A DNA stretch of 64,000 bases from Agarophyton chilense (lineage: Eukaryota > Rhodophyta > Florideophyceae > Gracilariales > Gracilariaceae). The notes beneath the pieces were generated by a model. That model worked only from the letters and a program-made list of their open reading frames with translations, ran no database searches and was not told where the DNA came from. Positions 39,903-50,110 of this stretch are shown here, one piece after another (the first letter of the stretch is position 1; each line of letters starts with the position of its first letter). The stretch is taken from the NCBI GenBank assembly GCA_030374765.1, contig JARGXX010000071.1, forward strand, positions 1,240,001 to 1,304,000, read 5' to 3'. The position numbers and the translations under genes were made by a program.

Positions 39903-40913
39903 TATTGAAAGAGGCTGTCCATCGCTTGTCATCTGGCCTTCTGGTTGGAAACGCAGGCCTTGGGCAACGCATCAGCGTTTATGACATTGTATATTTGCGC
40001 CCGAGCCAGCTGATCATGTCAATGTGCCGGTAGTTTAGCGGGCATTCTAACTAACTCCATATCTCTGTTTTCTGCAGGTGTGTGGAGCCCCTGTTCGAAG
40101 CTTCGATTTGCTCCATAATAGTGGAAAATGATCCCGCGTGGAGGTCTTCCGCTTGTAGTAAGCCATGCAATCGTGTTGTAGAATTTCTGACTGGACGGCC
40201 AGCTCATTTGTGTACAGATCTGACTGAATTAGCAAGACGTTGTTTAGATCGCAAATCGGAGTTCATGTGATGGAGGCCTAAATAGGCCTTTCCGCTAAGG
40301 CTTGTGCCAACTGACGAACGTACGATAAAGCATTTTTTGTTGAAACAAATGACTGGTCAGGTGCACCACCTACCTGGTCGAAGTAGCGTGTGTTCTAGCT
40401 AGAATGCACTGTGTTTGGACCCTAAATTAAGTAAAGGAAAGGATGGCTTCTGAATAATGTCTACCATTCTAAATCATACATCTCTTGGTCACACAATAAA
40501 GCGGTTCTTCAGCATGTATAGAAGGAAAAGATCCTACAAAAAGTCACAAAAAAAGAGAAGTTAAGTATTCTCTGTGAAAAAGCACTTCTGGCCTTTTGTG
40601 AAAAGACGACTAAACTGCATTTGGTCAATAGATTGCAGTTGGCTTTCCAGCCGTTTTGAAATAAGTGTGAACGGTGAATGAGATCGACTACATCGTGAGT
40701 TAAAAGGCTGCCTGATAAAGACGAAGACTACTACCACTTGCAGCGACGGATATGATGAGACGGCCTTCTTGTTCTGATCAGATGACAGCCCGCATTCGAG
40801 GAAAAGTGTTCGGTTGTTGTTAAGGATGACACCACTCCAAGTGGAACAAGAAGAATGAGGAGCATTTTCCTCACAAAACCCTGCTTTACTATTCGCAAAC
40901 TGTTGTACACTGT
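39903..40913. other. 1 kb intergenic region between Cdc20 and DP, with orphan 3' splice site
   Basis: At 40046-40078 there is an excellent 3' splice site (CTAACTAAC, pyrimidine tract, TTTTCTGCAG). A 63-codon frame follows it (to 40270), with no recognised domain. This may be a 3' UTR intron of Cdc20 or a small unrecognised gene. A tRNA-like A-box string at 40027 (TAGTTTAGCGGG) lacks a matching cloverleaf. The rest is empty. Confidence 0.45.
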
Positions 40914-41987
40914 TTAAGAAGAAAAACTTATTCTTTGAAAAGGGTCTACTGGAACAGGTTGAGGGGAGGTTATTTGAGAAGAGGGAGATGTAAACATTCT
41001 TCTCATCACCTCACGGTCGTCAAATATAGCAAACGAAGAGTTGAATGTGAAGCAGATATCCTGCCGCGATTGGTCCATTTCAAGTTCGATGTTTGTCTCC
41101 TTGGGTGCTGACAAAATGAAAAAAGGGATGCCTATGCGATCTGGATACTGCTGGTGGACAGGAACAATTGGCTGTCGAGGTAGACGAAGATCTTCTGAGT
41201 CCATCTCGGAAAGACTTGCAGCTCGATTCCTGTCGACAATAGCTGATGTGCGTCTGTGTTGGTCTTTTAGTTCCATCAGAAGCGCTTGTTTCTCAGTCAT
41301 CCTAGATTTTGCTTCTGAGATTGAGATTTTAGTAGCGCTGATCTGCTCAGAATGTGGAGAGGTATGAACACATTCTAGTCCTTGCCATGTGATTAACTTT
41401 TTATCCTTTGCGATAATTCCCATGGCCATGAGCACATTTAGCGAGTCATACACGCGGCGACGAATGTTTTTCTCATCGACAAGATTCTCTGATGACGATG
41501 CGTCAGATTGAGCCCTCCGCAAAACACGCTCTTCGGCGACCAGCTCATCGGCGACCTGGTTGTATGTGGTGACGCATTTTTGCTCGACTTTTTTACTCAC
41601 ACGGATGGCAAAGTGCCTTAGACCCTTTCGTTTGGCATCCGAGTACTTGGCCGCCCGTTTGGCAGAAGCAGGGCGAAAGGAATTGGTGCCAGAAGAAACA
41701 GAGGACCTGGCAACCTGGTACAGGGAAGTATGCTTCGCAAAGCCAGCCTGTGATTTCGGCGGTCGTGAAGGCGTGGAAAGCGGTGGGATGGGGTGGGCCG
41801 CGGACTTTGTCGGGGGGCAAAAGCGTTGATTGGCTGCAAGGATAAGCGATGCCGAGCGGGGTTTGCGCTTTTTAATGCCGAGAGAAGGCGACGGCGACAC
41901 GTCATGGGTGCGAGCAGTGGCGGAGATTGGCGGGGTGGACGGGGTGTGAGCGAGGCTCGGCGAGCGCGTTAGACCGGGGGAATGCAT
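40914..41987 (-). CDS. DP, dimerisation partner of E2F
   Basis: 357 residues from ATG 41987. The winged-helix DNA-binding domain (about 121-205) is unmistakable: KGLRHFAIRVSKKVEQK, TTYNQVADELVAE, DEKNIRRRVYDSLNVLMAMG and IIAKDKKLITWQGL. The RRVYD sequence that contacts E2F-site DNA is intact. A coiled coil (MTEKQALLMELKDQHRR) follows for pairing with E2F, then the DP-type region PFFILSAPKETNIELEMD and FTFNSSFAIFDD. The N-terminal 110 residues are Ser/Pro-rich disorder. E2F/DP dimers control S-phase genes. An insertion (RRAQSDASSSE) lengthens the loop before DEKNIRRR. Confidence 0.93.
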   Translation of the reverse strand: MHSPGLTRSPSLAHTPSTPPISATARTHDVSPSPSLGIKKRKPRSASLILAANQRFCPPTKSAAHPIPPLSTPSRPPKSQAGFAKHTSLYQVARSSVSSGTNSFRPASAKRAAKYSDAKRKGLRHFAIRVSKKVEQKCVTTYNQVADELVAEERVLRRAQSDASSSENLVDEKNIRRRVYDSLNVLMAMGIIAKDKKLITWQGLECVHTSPHSEQISATKISISEAKSRMTEKQALLMELKDQHRRTSAIVDRNRAASLSEMDSEDLRLPRQPIVPVHQQYPDRIGIPFFILSAPKETNIELEMDQSRQDICFTFNSSFAIFDDREVMRRMFTSPSSQITSPQPVPVDPFQRISFSS

Positions 41988-44900
41988 GTCTCGCGTGTAA
42001 GTGGCGGGAAGTTCCCGGCCTCGAGCGGTTCTGGCAAGCGCGGGCGGCTGGTTGATAGTGGCGGCGGGACGTGGGTGGAGGAGGGTTAATGAGGTGAGGC
42101 GCGGATTGAGTTGTTGCTGAAGACAATCGAGTCGTTACGAGGCGCTATCGTTGCACACTACACGGCTGTTGGAGTGGTTGGATTTGCGGTTCGGCGTGAC
42201 GGATATGATGACAGAAACACTGAAAGATCAAAATGGAAAGATTGCGGACAGATTTGCGTTTTGCACACACGAAAACAAAGCCGAATTTGCGGTTGACACT
42301 TTGTTTCTGCCAAAGTTTGGCCGTGCATTGCTCGCCATGGCGGCGGCGAACGGGCGGCGAACGGGCGGCTCGATGCACTTGTGCGCGGTACTGCCTTTCT
42401 CATGTGAGGCTGTGATGAGGGTGCAATTTGCATCTCTCGAGAAGGAGATGCACGCGCTACATCATGCTGGCAGCTCTGCATCGTCCTGCGGACTGGCCAA
42501 CGCAGGACTGCGCCGCGACATGTTACGAAGGGTAAAGAGATGTTTTTGTATAAGATACACATGGGGCTGTCTGTGTACGTACCGACTGCGGCCACGCGCT
42601 GTGTCAATTAGGGCACCCTTTCGCAAACACGCCATTTCCCCTTCGCCGTTTTCCAAATCGAGAGAGCGTCATGGCTCTGACGTTGCAACTGCCAACCTTG
42701 TATTTCACTTGGTTGGGTCTACCGTGCTCCGCGGCCCTTTTGTCACCGATCACGTAACGCCCCACCGGTGCCGAGCACATAGCAGAGGTTTGCATCTGAG
42801 AGGATCAAATCTGAGAGGATCACGGCCAGGAGATCACAGCTTAGTGGATCATAGATCCAATTTCACCAGCCCGCCATCCCCACAGTCTTTCTCGCATTTC
42901 AAGCGTGGCTAACTCCGGCGCTTATATCTATTGTTTTGGAGAAAAGACTCAATCTCTCATACTGGCGACAACATCAGTCGGTCAGTTACAATCAAAACGA
43001 AACCCCATCCTTCAGCTTACCAAAAGATATCATCTGCAGCCCCCTGCGTGTGCCATTGAATCGTTTTGGTAATACTGGTGGCTGTTGGCGTGCCACTTCA
43101 CTGTAGGTCACCCTTTTCGTGAGCACACAAAATGGAAGTGTACGTTTATTCAGTCAGGAGCCTTGATCGCAACCCTAAAACCGTCGCGAGTATAATAACT
43201 GTGTGTGTTCCACTCGTGTGCACAACCGCCTCCATTCCTGGCCACCACCATCAAACATATCGCTAGCAACTACGATAAAATATGCACTCCAGCAGCGGTC
43301 CGAGAAGCAAAAGCTGAACCCTACAATCCACGATTTATGCTTTGCCACAAAAAAGCTCTTTTATTGCCAAACTGTGATTATGTTGGCGATTATGGATCCC
43401 CCTACCTTGTTCTCAAGAGAGCCAAGAGCTACACGCCACGCGCCACCGTTCCATTGGCACCATTCATATCATACGCGCATATTGCCAACAGTATTCCCGC
43501 AACAAGAGCGTGTAATGCTGATACCTTAGCTCTCTCTGAACATACGACATGTGTCACATGATGTTTACCACGGGGGGGTAACCAGCTGCAGAGGTGAGCA
43601 AGTACAATCATTTGCCACCGGTGTTCTTGTACCGTTGGTACTTCAATTTTGAGCAAAATAACCACTACGATAAAACCTGGCATTCAAAATGTGGCCGAGA
43701 ATGTTAACACTAAAATCTTGAGAGGGTCGGTGGCTAGTTTTGGAGTGACAAAATGCCGTGGAGAGTGGCTCATTCCAATGCAGGGTTGGGTCTGCGAGTC
43801 TTGATGCTACGATTATTGCGCTCCTCCGTTTCTCAAGATTTCTGGCTCTTTGCGCTGTCAGACCACGAAAGGGCACGTATAGAATTTGTATGACGAATCA
43901 TGTTTTACCTGGTTCTCGTGCGAAAGTGATTGATTATCCGAGGCAGAAAGTTAAAAGCTAGTAGACGGTGATGGAAAGTTTATGCGTAGAAAAGGAATAC
44001 GCTGATGACGTTCCAAGTTTTCAGTGTAGTGCACCCACTGCTTAGACATGCCGATTCAGATTCAGATACGTATGCCGCACATATTCCGACGCACTGTTTT
44101 TGCTGTTTGCTCGGTTGCTGCAGCTATGGAACGGTGTGCTGTGTGAAGGATTCAAAATATCGAAAGGCGATTTATGGGAGATGTGGAATAAAGCGCTATC
44201 GCTCATTGGGTGCGTGCGATCCATAGCATATCGCTCGCCTTCACGATGGCGTAATCCACTGTTGTACGAGGTATAGTATAGCAAAATCAGTACACTGGAG
44301 GGTGACGTACGGGCGTCGAATTTAGTAGCGAAAAGCGGTGAAAGTTGCAGCTGTAGAGATATGCGAGCGTAGGGCTCGATAGAGCGTGCTTGCTCTTGGT
44401 GTGGAAGAAAGCATTTGAGTGGCGCCACAAATAGGTTGGAAAAATGGTTCCCCCACGACCAATCCGGGCCAATGGGAAAGCGTGGTACGGCGTGGAGTAA
44501 TAACACCGCACGAAAACCGCACTCCGTGCAAAAGATTCTTCTGACAGACCCGACAGCGAATAGGGAGAGGCGCGGCTCGCATGACGTGCACGTCGGGTTA
44601 TGGAGAGAGGCAGCGGTGCGGCACGTGCGAAGAAAGCGTACACAAACGTCAGCACACGTCAGATTTCGTTTCTGACAGACACGTGCTTCTGCGCTGTCTC
44701 CACTGCGCGTGCGCCAGTTCACACGTGCGCACCAATCACACACGCCGCAGGTTGTGTCAGCGAGAGCCGTAAGAAAAACCGTCAGCGCCAGTCGTAAGAT
44801 CGTTGTATGCTGTGTGTGCAACGCTACACGTTGCGAAGAGTGTCCGCGTACAGCCGCATCTTAGGGGGTCCGAAACTCCTCCACACCCTCCTCCCCTCTT

Positions 44901-45143
44901 TGCGGCATATATGCGCCGTGCTAGCCACAGCCCGTCGCTACTACGCCGCTCATAAGTCGCCAACGTGCCCTGTCTGCGCCCCCGCGCCCATGTTCGCGCA
45001 GCACACTACAGCACTCTCTGTAGATAGCCCCCGCACCGTGCGCATATGAAACCGGCGAGGGCGCCGTGGCGCCTTTGTTCCTCACGCTCCGCCCGCCCCT
45101 ATCTACTTTGCGCTGCGTTCGTGTGTCTGTCCCACCGACGTAA
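41988..45143. other. 3.1 kb intergenic region, no supported gene
   Basis: A 253-codon plus frame (42151-42912) begins with TTG and lacks any domain; frames at 43203-43561 and 44042-44821 are equally unsupported. Small direct repeats occur at 42794-42822 (ATCTGAGAGGATCA twice) and about 42345-42370. A near-palindrome GTACCGTTGGTAC at 43629-43641 recurs near 52.6 kb. Bases 44600-45140 are GC-rich and contain the promoter of the zinc-finger gene. Confidence 0.5.
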
Positions 45144-47654
45144 ATGAGCACCATCGCGCCCGTCGTCTCTCCCGCATCCATTCTCCCATCCTCGCGCATT
45201 GCACCTCCGCCCGCCGCCATGACAACCGCCCTCTCCTCTACTGCTACTGCCGCCCCCCCTCGCAACCGCTCCTGCTGTCCCGATCCGTCACGCCTATCGC
45301 CCCATGATCCCCCCCCTCCGCAATGTGCCACCGACCCTGATCCCCCACCTTCCATGCAATATAACCCGTTCTTCTACCGCTCCTTCACATGGCAATTTAT
45401 CTGGAACCTTTTCATGACCTCCCCTCGCACGCGCTCCTGGCTCTTTCAGAACCAATCCCCCGATTCCGCACATGTCATCCAATCTCTGCTCAGCAATCCT
45501 CTCCTGCTCGGCTACGTCTTCGGCTCGCAAACCCTATCGCAGCCGCATGAGTTCCCTGACATCGGCGACCTGCACACCGTCTTCACCAGCGACAATGACA
45601 CCCTGCTCGGCTTTCACTTTGGCTTTCAGGGCGTTCAGCCTGTTATGCCGCTGCTGTTTCAGGTCGCCAAGGACCCGCTCTTGGCTAATCCCAATGTTAT
45701 CGTGCGAAGAGCTGCCATGCTTAGATACCCCCCAGCCAACTGCTTCTTCGTCATAGAGATGAACTGGTGTCAGTCCGGCCTTCTAGCCGTTTCCACCAGT
45801 GTATGCCCCATACATCCCACAGATTCGCGTCCCGCCGGTCTCACTCCCTTCTTCGATAACGCCGAGATACGAGTCTTTGAGCGTGCCACCGCCGAACGCC
45901 TTGCGCGCACTGCTGACATTTTGGAAACCTACACCCCACATGCTGCCACACATCCTGCCGATGTGCATTTACACTTGTCGCACTTTTTCCATCCGCCAGA
46001 TGATTGTTATACCTTCACCATATGTGAGCCTGACGATCCCTCGTACCATATCCGACAACGCCCTGCGTTCAACATGCCCCAGCACCGCGATCGACAGAAG
46101 TTCACCGTTGAGGAGGAGTTGGCTGGCCTTATAAATCAAACAAGTAGTAAATCGCCCAAAGCCATGTCTCCTCTGCCGCAACATTGTGACCAAGGCGAAC
46201 ATATCTCAGTTGCGGAACCGAACACCGCTAGACTGTGGGCTTCCTTCCAGAACATTGTTGTCCAATCCCGAAGGCTCGGCATATTCAACACCATCATGAC
46301 AAAGCGAGTAGGTGGTCGCTTCGGAAAGTGCGTGCAGCTATATGGCCGCGAGGCGCGCTACACTTTTCTGTCTACCTCTGGAATCAGTGTGAGAGGCCGT
46401 GTGCATAGGCTGTGCCACCAAATCCGTATAAACTACTCTGGCCCTTGCACAGACCGATATCTCCTCCAGTCTTCGGGTGGTGAGCACGGTCCTGCACCTC
46501 CCGACTATACCTTTACAGATGGTGTCCAGGGAGAGCTTGGTGGTACAGAATATCTATCAGATTGCAGCGTTGAGAGGAAGAGGCGCAAGGTTTTTGAAAC
46601 CTCTGATCCATTCTCCGTCCGAATCCTGACTGTGCCAAGGCCGGAGGTTGTTAGTACCCCGGTTCCAAAAATACTAGTAGGGGCACATAACACTGTACTG
46701 GGTTTATGTCCAGTCGGCAGCGTGTCCAGTTCTCGGACTACAAAAGTTGGCACTACCGATTGTGAAAGAAATGACACTACTCATGGATTTTCTGATGAGC
46801 AGTGCTTGGCGCAACCATGTGAGCAACCGTTCGAGGATCTGTACAAATTATCGGTTAGTGAACCCAGGCTGATTCATGGATCATCTCACAAAGCCGGTAT
46901 GGACTCATTGGCGACCACGACCGAGCAACTAGAGCAATGGACCAAGAGTTCAAATGTTAACAACGCTTCGACAAAAGTGCAAAAGAATGGCGTAGTCCCT
47001 CTGAAAAGACGTCGCTCTTTTGATGTTATACTTGCAAAAGAGGAGTCATCGCGTTTAAGAGGGAACATAGTACCTTTTTCTGTGTTAGAGCCTCAAGTGA
47101 GCCAAGCAGCTGCGTCAAGTGCGAATACAACGACCGAAATCATTTTAGATTCTGTCTCGAATGGAACAGGAACGTATGAATCACACAGCTTCGGTGATCC
47201 ATGTTGTGCAGAAAGCGAGTTTACGGCGAGAAAATCAGTGGCAACTATATGGTTGTGTGAGATTTGCGGGGTGGAGATTCGGGGCAAGAAAGGTAATCTG
47301 AATCGGCACATTGCAAACAAACATGAGAAAATTCGTGCGTACGCATGCCAAGTTGCTTCATGTGGAAAGCGGTTTCAAACAAGACTCAACTTGGTGCGTC
47401 ATGAGAAGGCCGTTCATCAGGGGCGCCCATTTCTATGTCAACATTGCCCGCGCACCTTCAAGACAGACGAGCACTTGCAATCTCATATGGCTTCCGCTCA
47501 CGAGGGCAACCCTGTCGCGTTGGCTTGTGAGGTTTGTGGGGGATGCTTTGGGAGACGAAGTACGCTGAATCGTCACCTTTCCAAAGTACACAAGATCGAC
47601 CGAAAGACTCTGAACTCTATAGATTTCTCAGTCGGACCTGAGAATCAGTTATAA
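45144..47654 (+). CDS. C2H2 zinc-finger protein
   Basis: 836 residues from ATG 45144 (a later Met sits at MQYNPFFYRSF). The N-terminal 70 residues are Pro/Ser/Ala-rich. About 75-380 is a hydrophobic folded-looking region (FTWQFIWNLFMTSPRTRSWL, LLGFHFGFQGVQPVMPLLFQ) that I do not recognise. A long polar linker carries KRRRSFD-type basic patches. Four C2H2 fingers lie at about 703-817 (CEICGVEIRGKKGNLNRHI, CGKRFQTRLNLVRH, CQHCPRTFKTDEHLQSH, CEVCGGCFGRRSTLNRH). It probably binds DNA as a transcription factor. The composition shifts from GC-rich at the 5' end to average at the 3' end. Confidence 0.8.
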   Translation: MSTIAPVVSPASILPSSRIAPPPAAMTTALSSTATAAPPRNRSCCPDPSRLSPHDPPPPQCATDPDPPPSMQYNPFFYRSFTWQFIWNLFMTSPRTRSWLFQNQSPDSAHVIQSLLSNPLLLGYVFGSQTLSQPHEFPDIGDLHTVFTSDNDTLLGFHFGFQGVQPVMPLLFQVAKDPLLANPNVIVRRAAMLRYPPANCFFVIEMNWCQSGLLAVSTSVCPIHPTDSRPAGLTPFFDNAEIRVFERATAERLARTADILETYTPHAATHPADVHLHLSHFFHPPDDCYTFTICEPDDPSYHIRQRPAFNMPQHRDRQKFTVEEELAGLINQTSSKSPKAMSPLPQHCDQGEHISVAEPNTARLWASFQNIVVQSRRLGIFNTIMTKRVGGRFGKCVQLYGREARYTFLSTSGISVRGRVHRLCHQIRINYSGPCTDRYLLQSSGGEHGPAPPDYTFTDGVQGELGGTEYLSDCSVERKRRKVFETSDPFSVRILTVPRPEVVSTPVPKILVGAHNTVLGLCPVGSVSSSRTTKVGTTDCERNDTTHGFSDEQCLAQPCEQPFEDLYKLSVSEPRLIHGSSHKAGMDSLATTTEQLEQWTKSSNVNNASTKVQKNGVVPLKRRRSFDVILAKEESSRLRGNIVPFSVLEPQVSQAAASSANTTTEIILDSVSNGTGTYESHSFGDPCCAESEFTARKSVATIWLCEICGVEIRGKKGNLNRHIANKHEKIRAYACQVASCGKRFQTRLNLVRHEKAVHQGRPFLCQHCPRTFKTDEHLQSHMASAHEGNPVALACEVCGGCFGRRSTLNRHLSKVHKIDRKTLNSIDFSVGPENQL

Positions 47655-48748
47655 TTTCAGAACTGGGCTGAATTGGCAACTGTCGCGCGAGTGTTAGAGT
47701 ATTTGCCAGGTTGATCATCTCCTTGAAGTGTATGAGTCGCGAGAGGCAATTTGAGCTGGGGGGGGGGGGGGGGGGCGGGTTTCGCTGGAAGATTAAGTGC
47801 GAACTCACGTGAGTACCTGAGCTTTGTATGTACTTCATCCCAGCGCGTGGGATACAGATTTGAGCAAGTCGCATCTCGGATGCATGAAAGTAGTCTAAAT
47901 CAGTAAATGATAGAGTTAACGGGGCTATCTGTTGAAGAGAAAGGGGCGATGGTCTTGGCCATGCATATATTTTACCATCTGGGGCTGTGTCTTCACCACT
48001 TCACCGGGAGTGTTTTTATGACTTTTTCCAAGGGCGGCGTGACCCTTCACCAGTGCCGTATAGTGACGTGACGTGATGTGCTGGGTGTCTACGCCTGCAC
48101 ATGTGCAAATTGAGGTATGTTTCAAAAACTACATAGTTTCTAAGAGGTTTTTAATTTTTGTTTAAAAATTCTTTTTGATGATATATAAGTTTTTTAACTG
48201 CAAATAATACTTCATTTTATGCCAAATTGTAGTTGGTAGAACTGAAAAACTCAAAGCCGTGTTCAAAGCTTCAACGAGCCGTCGTCGATGGAGAGATGTT
48301 GGGCAATGGCGATTTGAACACTGAGCATAAGTGTGTACAAGGCCGGCGCTGAGCTAACATGTCTTTTCGACCAATCTTAACAGCTTGAACTAGCTTGTAC
48401 TTAGCCCGGAGGCATTGATCTTTTGTTCTGGAGGAAAACCAAAGATGCCCAACTGCGTTGCCTAAACCTACAACAACAAGTACGCCTCGAAGCTTTTTGC
48501 GGCCCTTCGTCGAACAAAAAGTTCCGAAACCAGCAGAGCACTTCCTACCTCCGGTCGCGCTCGCCTTGATTTCTGCTAGACTAACTTTTCCTCCCAACCG
48601 CACCTGGTACCGCGCTTTTGAAAATAGTGTTGTGAGCCGACAGACACTGTCCTGTGGACTTCACCTGCAAATTCTGAAACGGCGGCCCGGTGTGGAGCCC
48701 ACAGGCTACGCCAACCATCCTCGCTTGACAGAAGCCAAAATTTCAAAC
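47655..48748. other. 1.1 kb intergenic region with G18 tract
   Basis: A run of 18 G at 47758-47775 lies 104 bp after the zinc-finger stop. The rest has short frames and AT-rich sequence (48120-48240). An open frame extends upstream of the next gene's ATG, but its earlier start codons are not ATG. Confidence 0.55.
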
Positions 48749-49867
48749 ATGTCCACCACCTCAAGTGAAGATAAGGTGCAACCGCATGACAATGCGCAAC
48801 GCGGCCATCACTCAAGCCACGTCGAAAGTAACGAAAGGGAGCGCTCCCACCCGACGTACTACTACGCCTCCTCTTCCGAGCCAGACCGAAGAAATCGACG
48901 AAGCGCCTCAGAGAGGTCTTTCGATTCACACATGCAGCGCCGTCCGAGGTCTCGCTCAAAAGACAATGACTCAGCAAAGTACGACGGTCGTCGACGCCGG
49001 ACACCTTCCATTGAACCGTCACGTTCGGAGGGCTCTCGCCAAAGTCCGGCTCAGCTTTTCAAGGGTGCGCGAATTGGAAAACGAATCAGAAGACGCCCGC
49101 AAAGATGGGAGGGCGAGCGCACGGACGGCCGTTCACAAAGAATGGGACTAGCTCGTGTGAAGGACGAGACTCATATAGATATGCCAACCGGCGAGAGTAC
49201 TGTATCTATGGATTCATCTACGTCAGAAGCAGACATTCCGGTGGTGGACAGTCCGTACGCTGACTTGCGCAAAGCCGTTGCTGCATGTGATTTGCAACCT
49301 AGCAGACGGGATATGGTGGACTGGTTTCATTCTTGGCAGCTGCGTGCTGTATCCAAACAAGCGGCTCAACAGAAGGCCCTGCATGTATTTCTAAAAAGAA
49401 GACTACGGAAGCGAACAACGAGGTCCCCGGAACATGACCGAATGGAGCAAGAGGCGCTTCGAAACGCTCGTCTCGCGATCCGACTAAGCGATAAGGATGG
49501 TGAAATGCGAACACCGAACGATCTACCTCCTGAATTTGATCTGATCAACGAGGATTTTGTAGTTCCCAACGAAATCCGGCTTCCCTTGGAAGCTTACATG
49601 CCGCGACGTATGGTCGCGAACGGGGAAGCAATATCCCGCGAAGAGCTTCTTTCAATCGTTCCACAACCACCCCAAGAGCTGGATAGCACCACTGGGATGG
49701 ATCAGACTCAAGGGGATAAGTGGATGAGATTACCCACCGTTCTTGCCTCCGCGCAATGGAATTCGAGGAAATCAAACGGTCGCCGAAGGATGTACCAAAA
49801 CAAGCAAGAGCAGCAAAAGGTCAAGATGGAGGATACTATGCGAGTAGAGGATTCACTCCGGTCTTAG
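48749..49867 (+). CDS. Arg/Ser-rich protein of unknown function
   Basis: 372 residues from ATG 48749; the frame is open for 97 more codons upstream without a credible ATG. Residues 1-150 are dominated by Arg, Ser, His and Glu (ERERSHPTYYY, RRPRSRSKDND, GKRIRRRPQRWEGE), resembling RS-type RNA-associated or chromatin proteins. A more ordered part follows (about 175-330): YADLRKAVAACDLQPSRRD, MVDWFHSWQLRAVSKQAAQ, VFLKRRLRKR and DRMEQEALRNARLAIRLSD, then a Pro-rich acidic stretch and a charged tail. I cannot name a family. Nuclear location is inferred from composition. Confidence 0.6.
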   Translation: MSTTSSEDKVQPHDNAQRGHHSSHVESNERERSHPTYYYASSSEPDRRNRRSASERSFDSHMQRRPRSRSKDNDSAKYDGRRRRTPSIEPSRSEGSRQSPAQLFKGARIGKRIRRRPQRWEGERTDGRSQRMGLARVKDETHIDMPTGESTVSMDSSTSEADIPVVDSPYADLRKAVAACDLQPSRRDMVDWFHSWQLRAVSKQAAQQKALHVFLKRRLRKRTTRSPEHDRMEQEALRNARLAIRLSDKDGEMRTPNDLPPEFDLINEDFVVPNEIRLPLEAYMPRRMVANGEAISREELLSIVPQPPQELDSTTGMDQTQGDKWMRLPTVLASAQWNSRKSNGRRRMYQNKQEQQKVKMEDTMRVEDSLRS

Positions 49868-50110
49868 TCAGATGATCATTCCGAGTAAATCAGACCAACA
49901 GCAAGTCCAGCTATTCTTCTGCTTGGCGGGATTGCCCCTCACCGAATAAAGTGAGAACGACATGGCGCTTTCATCACAATTCTGGTCTCAAAATGCTTTT
50001 AGGTGATAACAAAACTACATGTCGTTGGAAACGAATTAGAAACGCACTGCAGTGCCACCTGTGGAGACCATCCCACGTAGCACGCAACGACTAAATTGCA
50101 AGAGACTTTT

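Noticed and set aside
40024..40110. tRNA-like A-box (TAGTTTAGCGGG) and GTTCGAAGC string
   Set aside because: No acceptor stem or T-arm pairing could be formed; the sequence is better explained by a 3' splice site.
42151..42912. 253-codon plus-strand frame
   Set aside because: It begins with TTG, has mixed composition, no domain or homologous pattern, and an equally long antisense frame. Likely chance.
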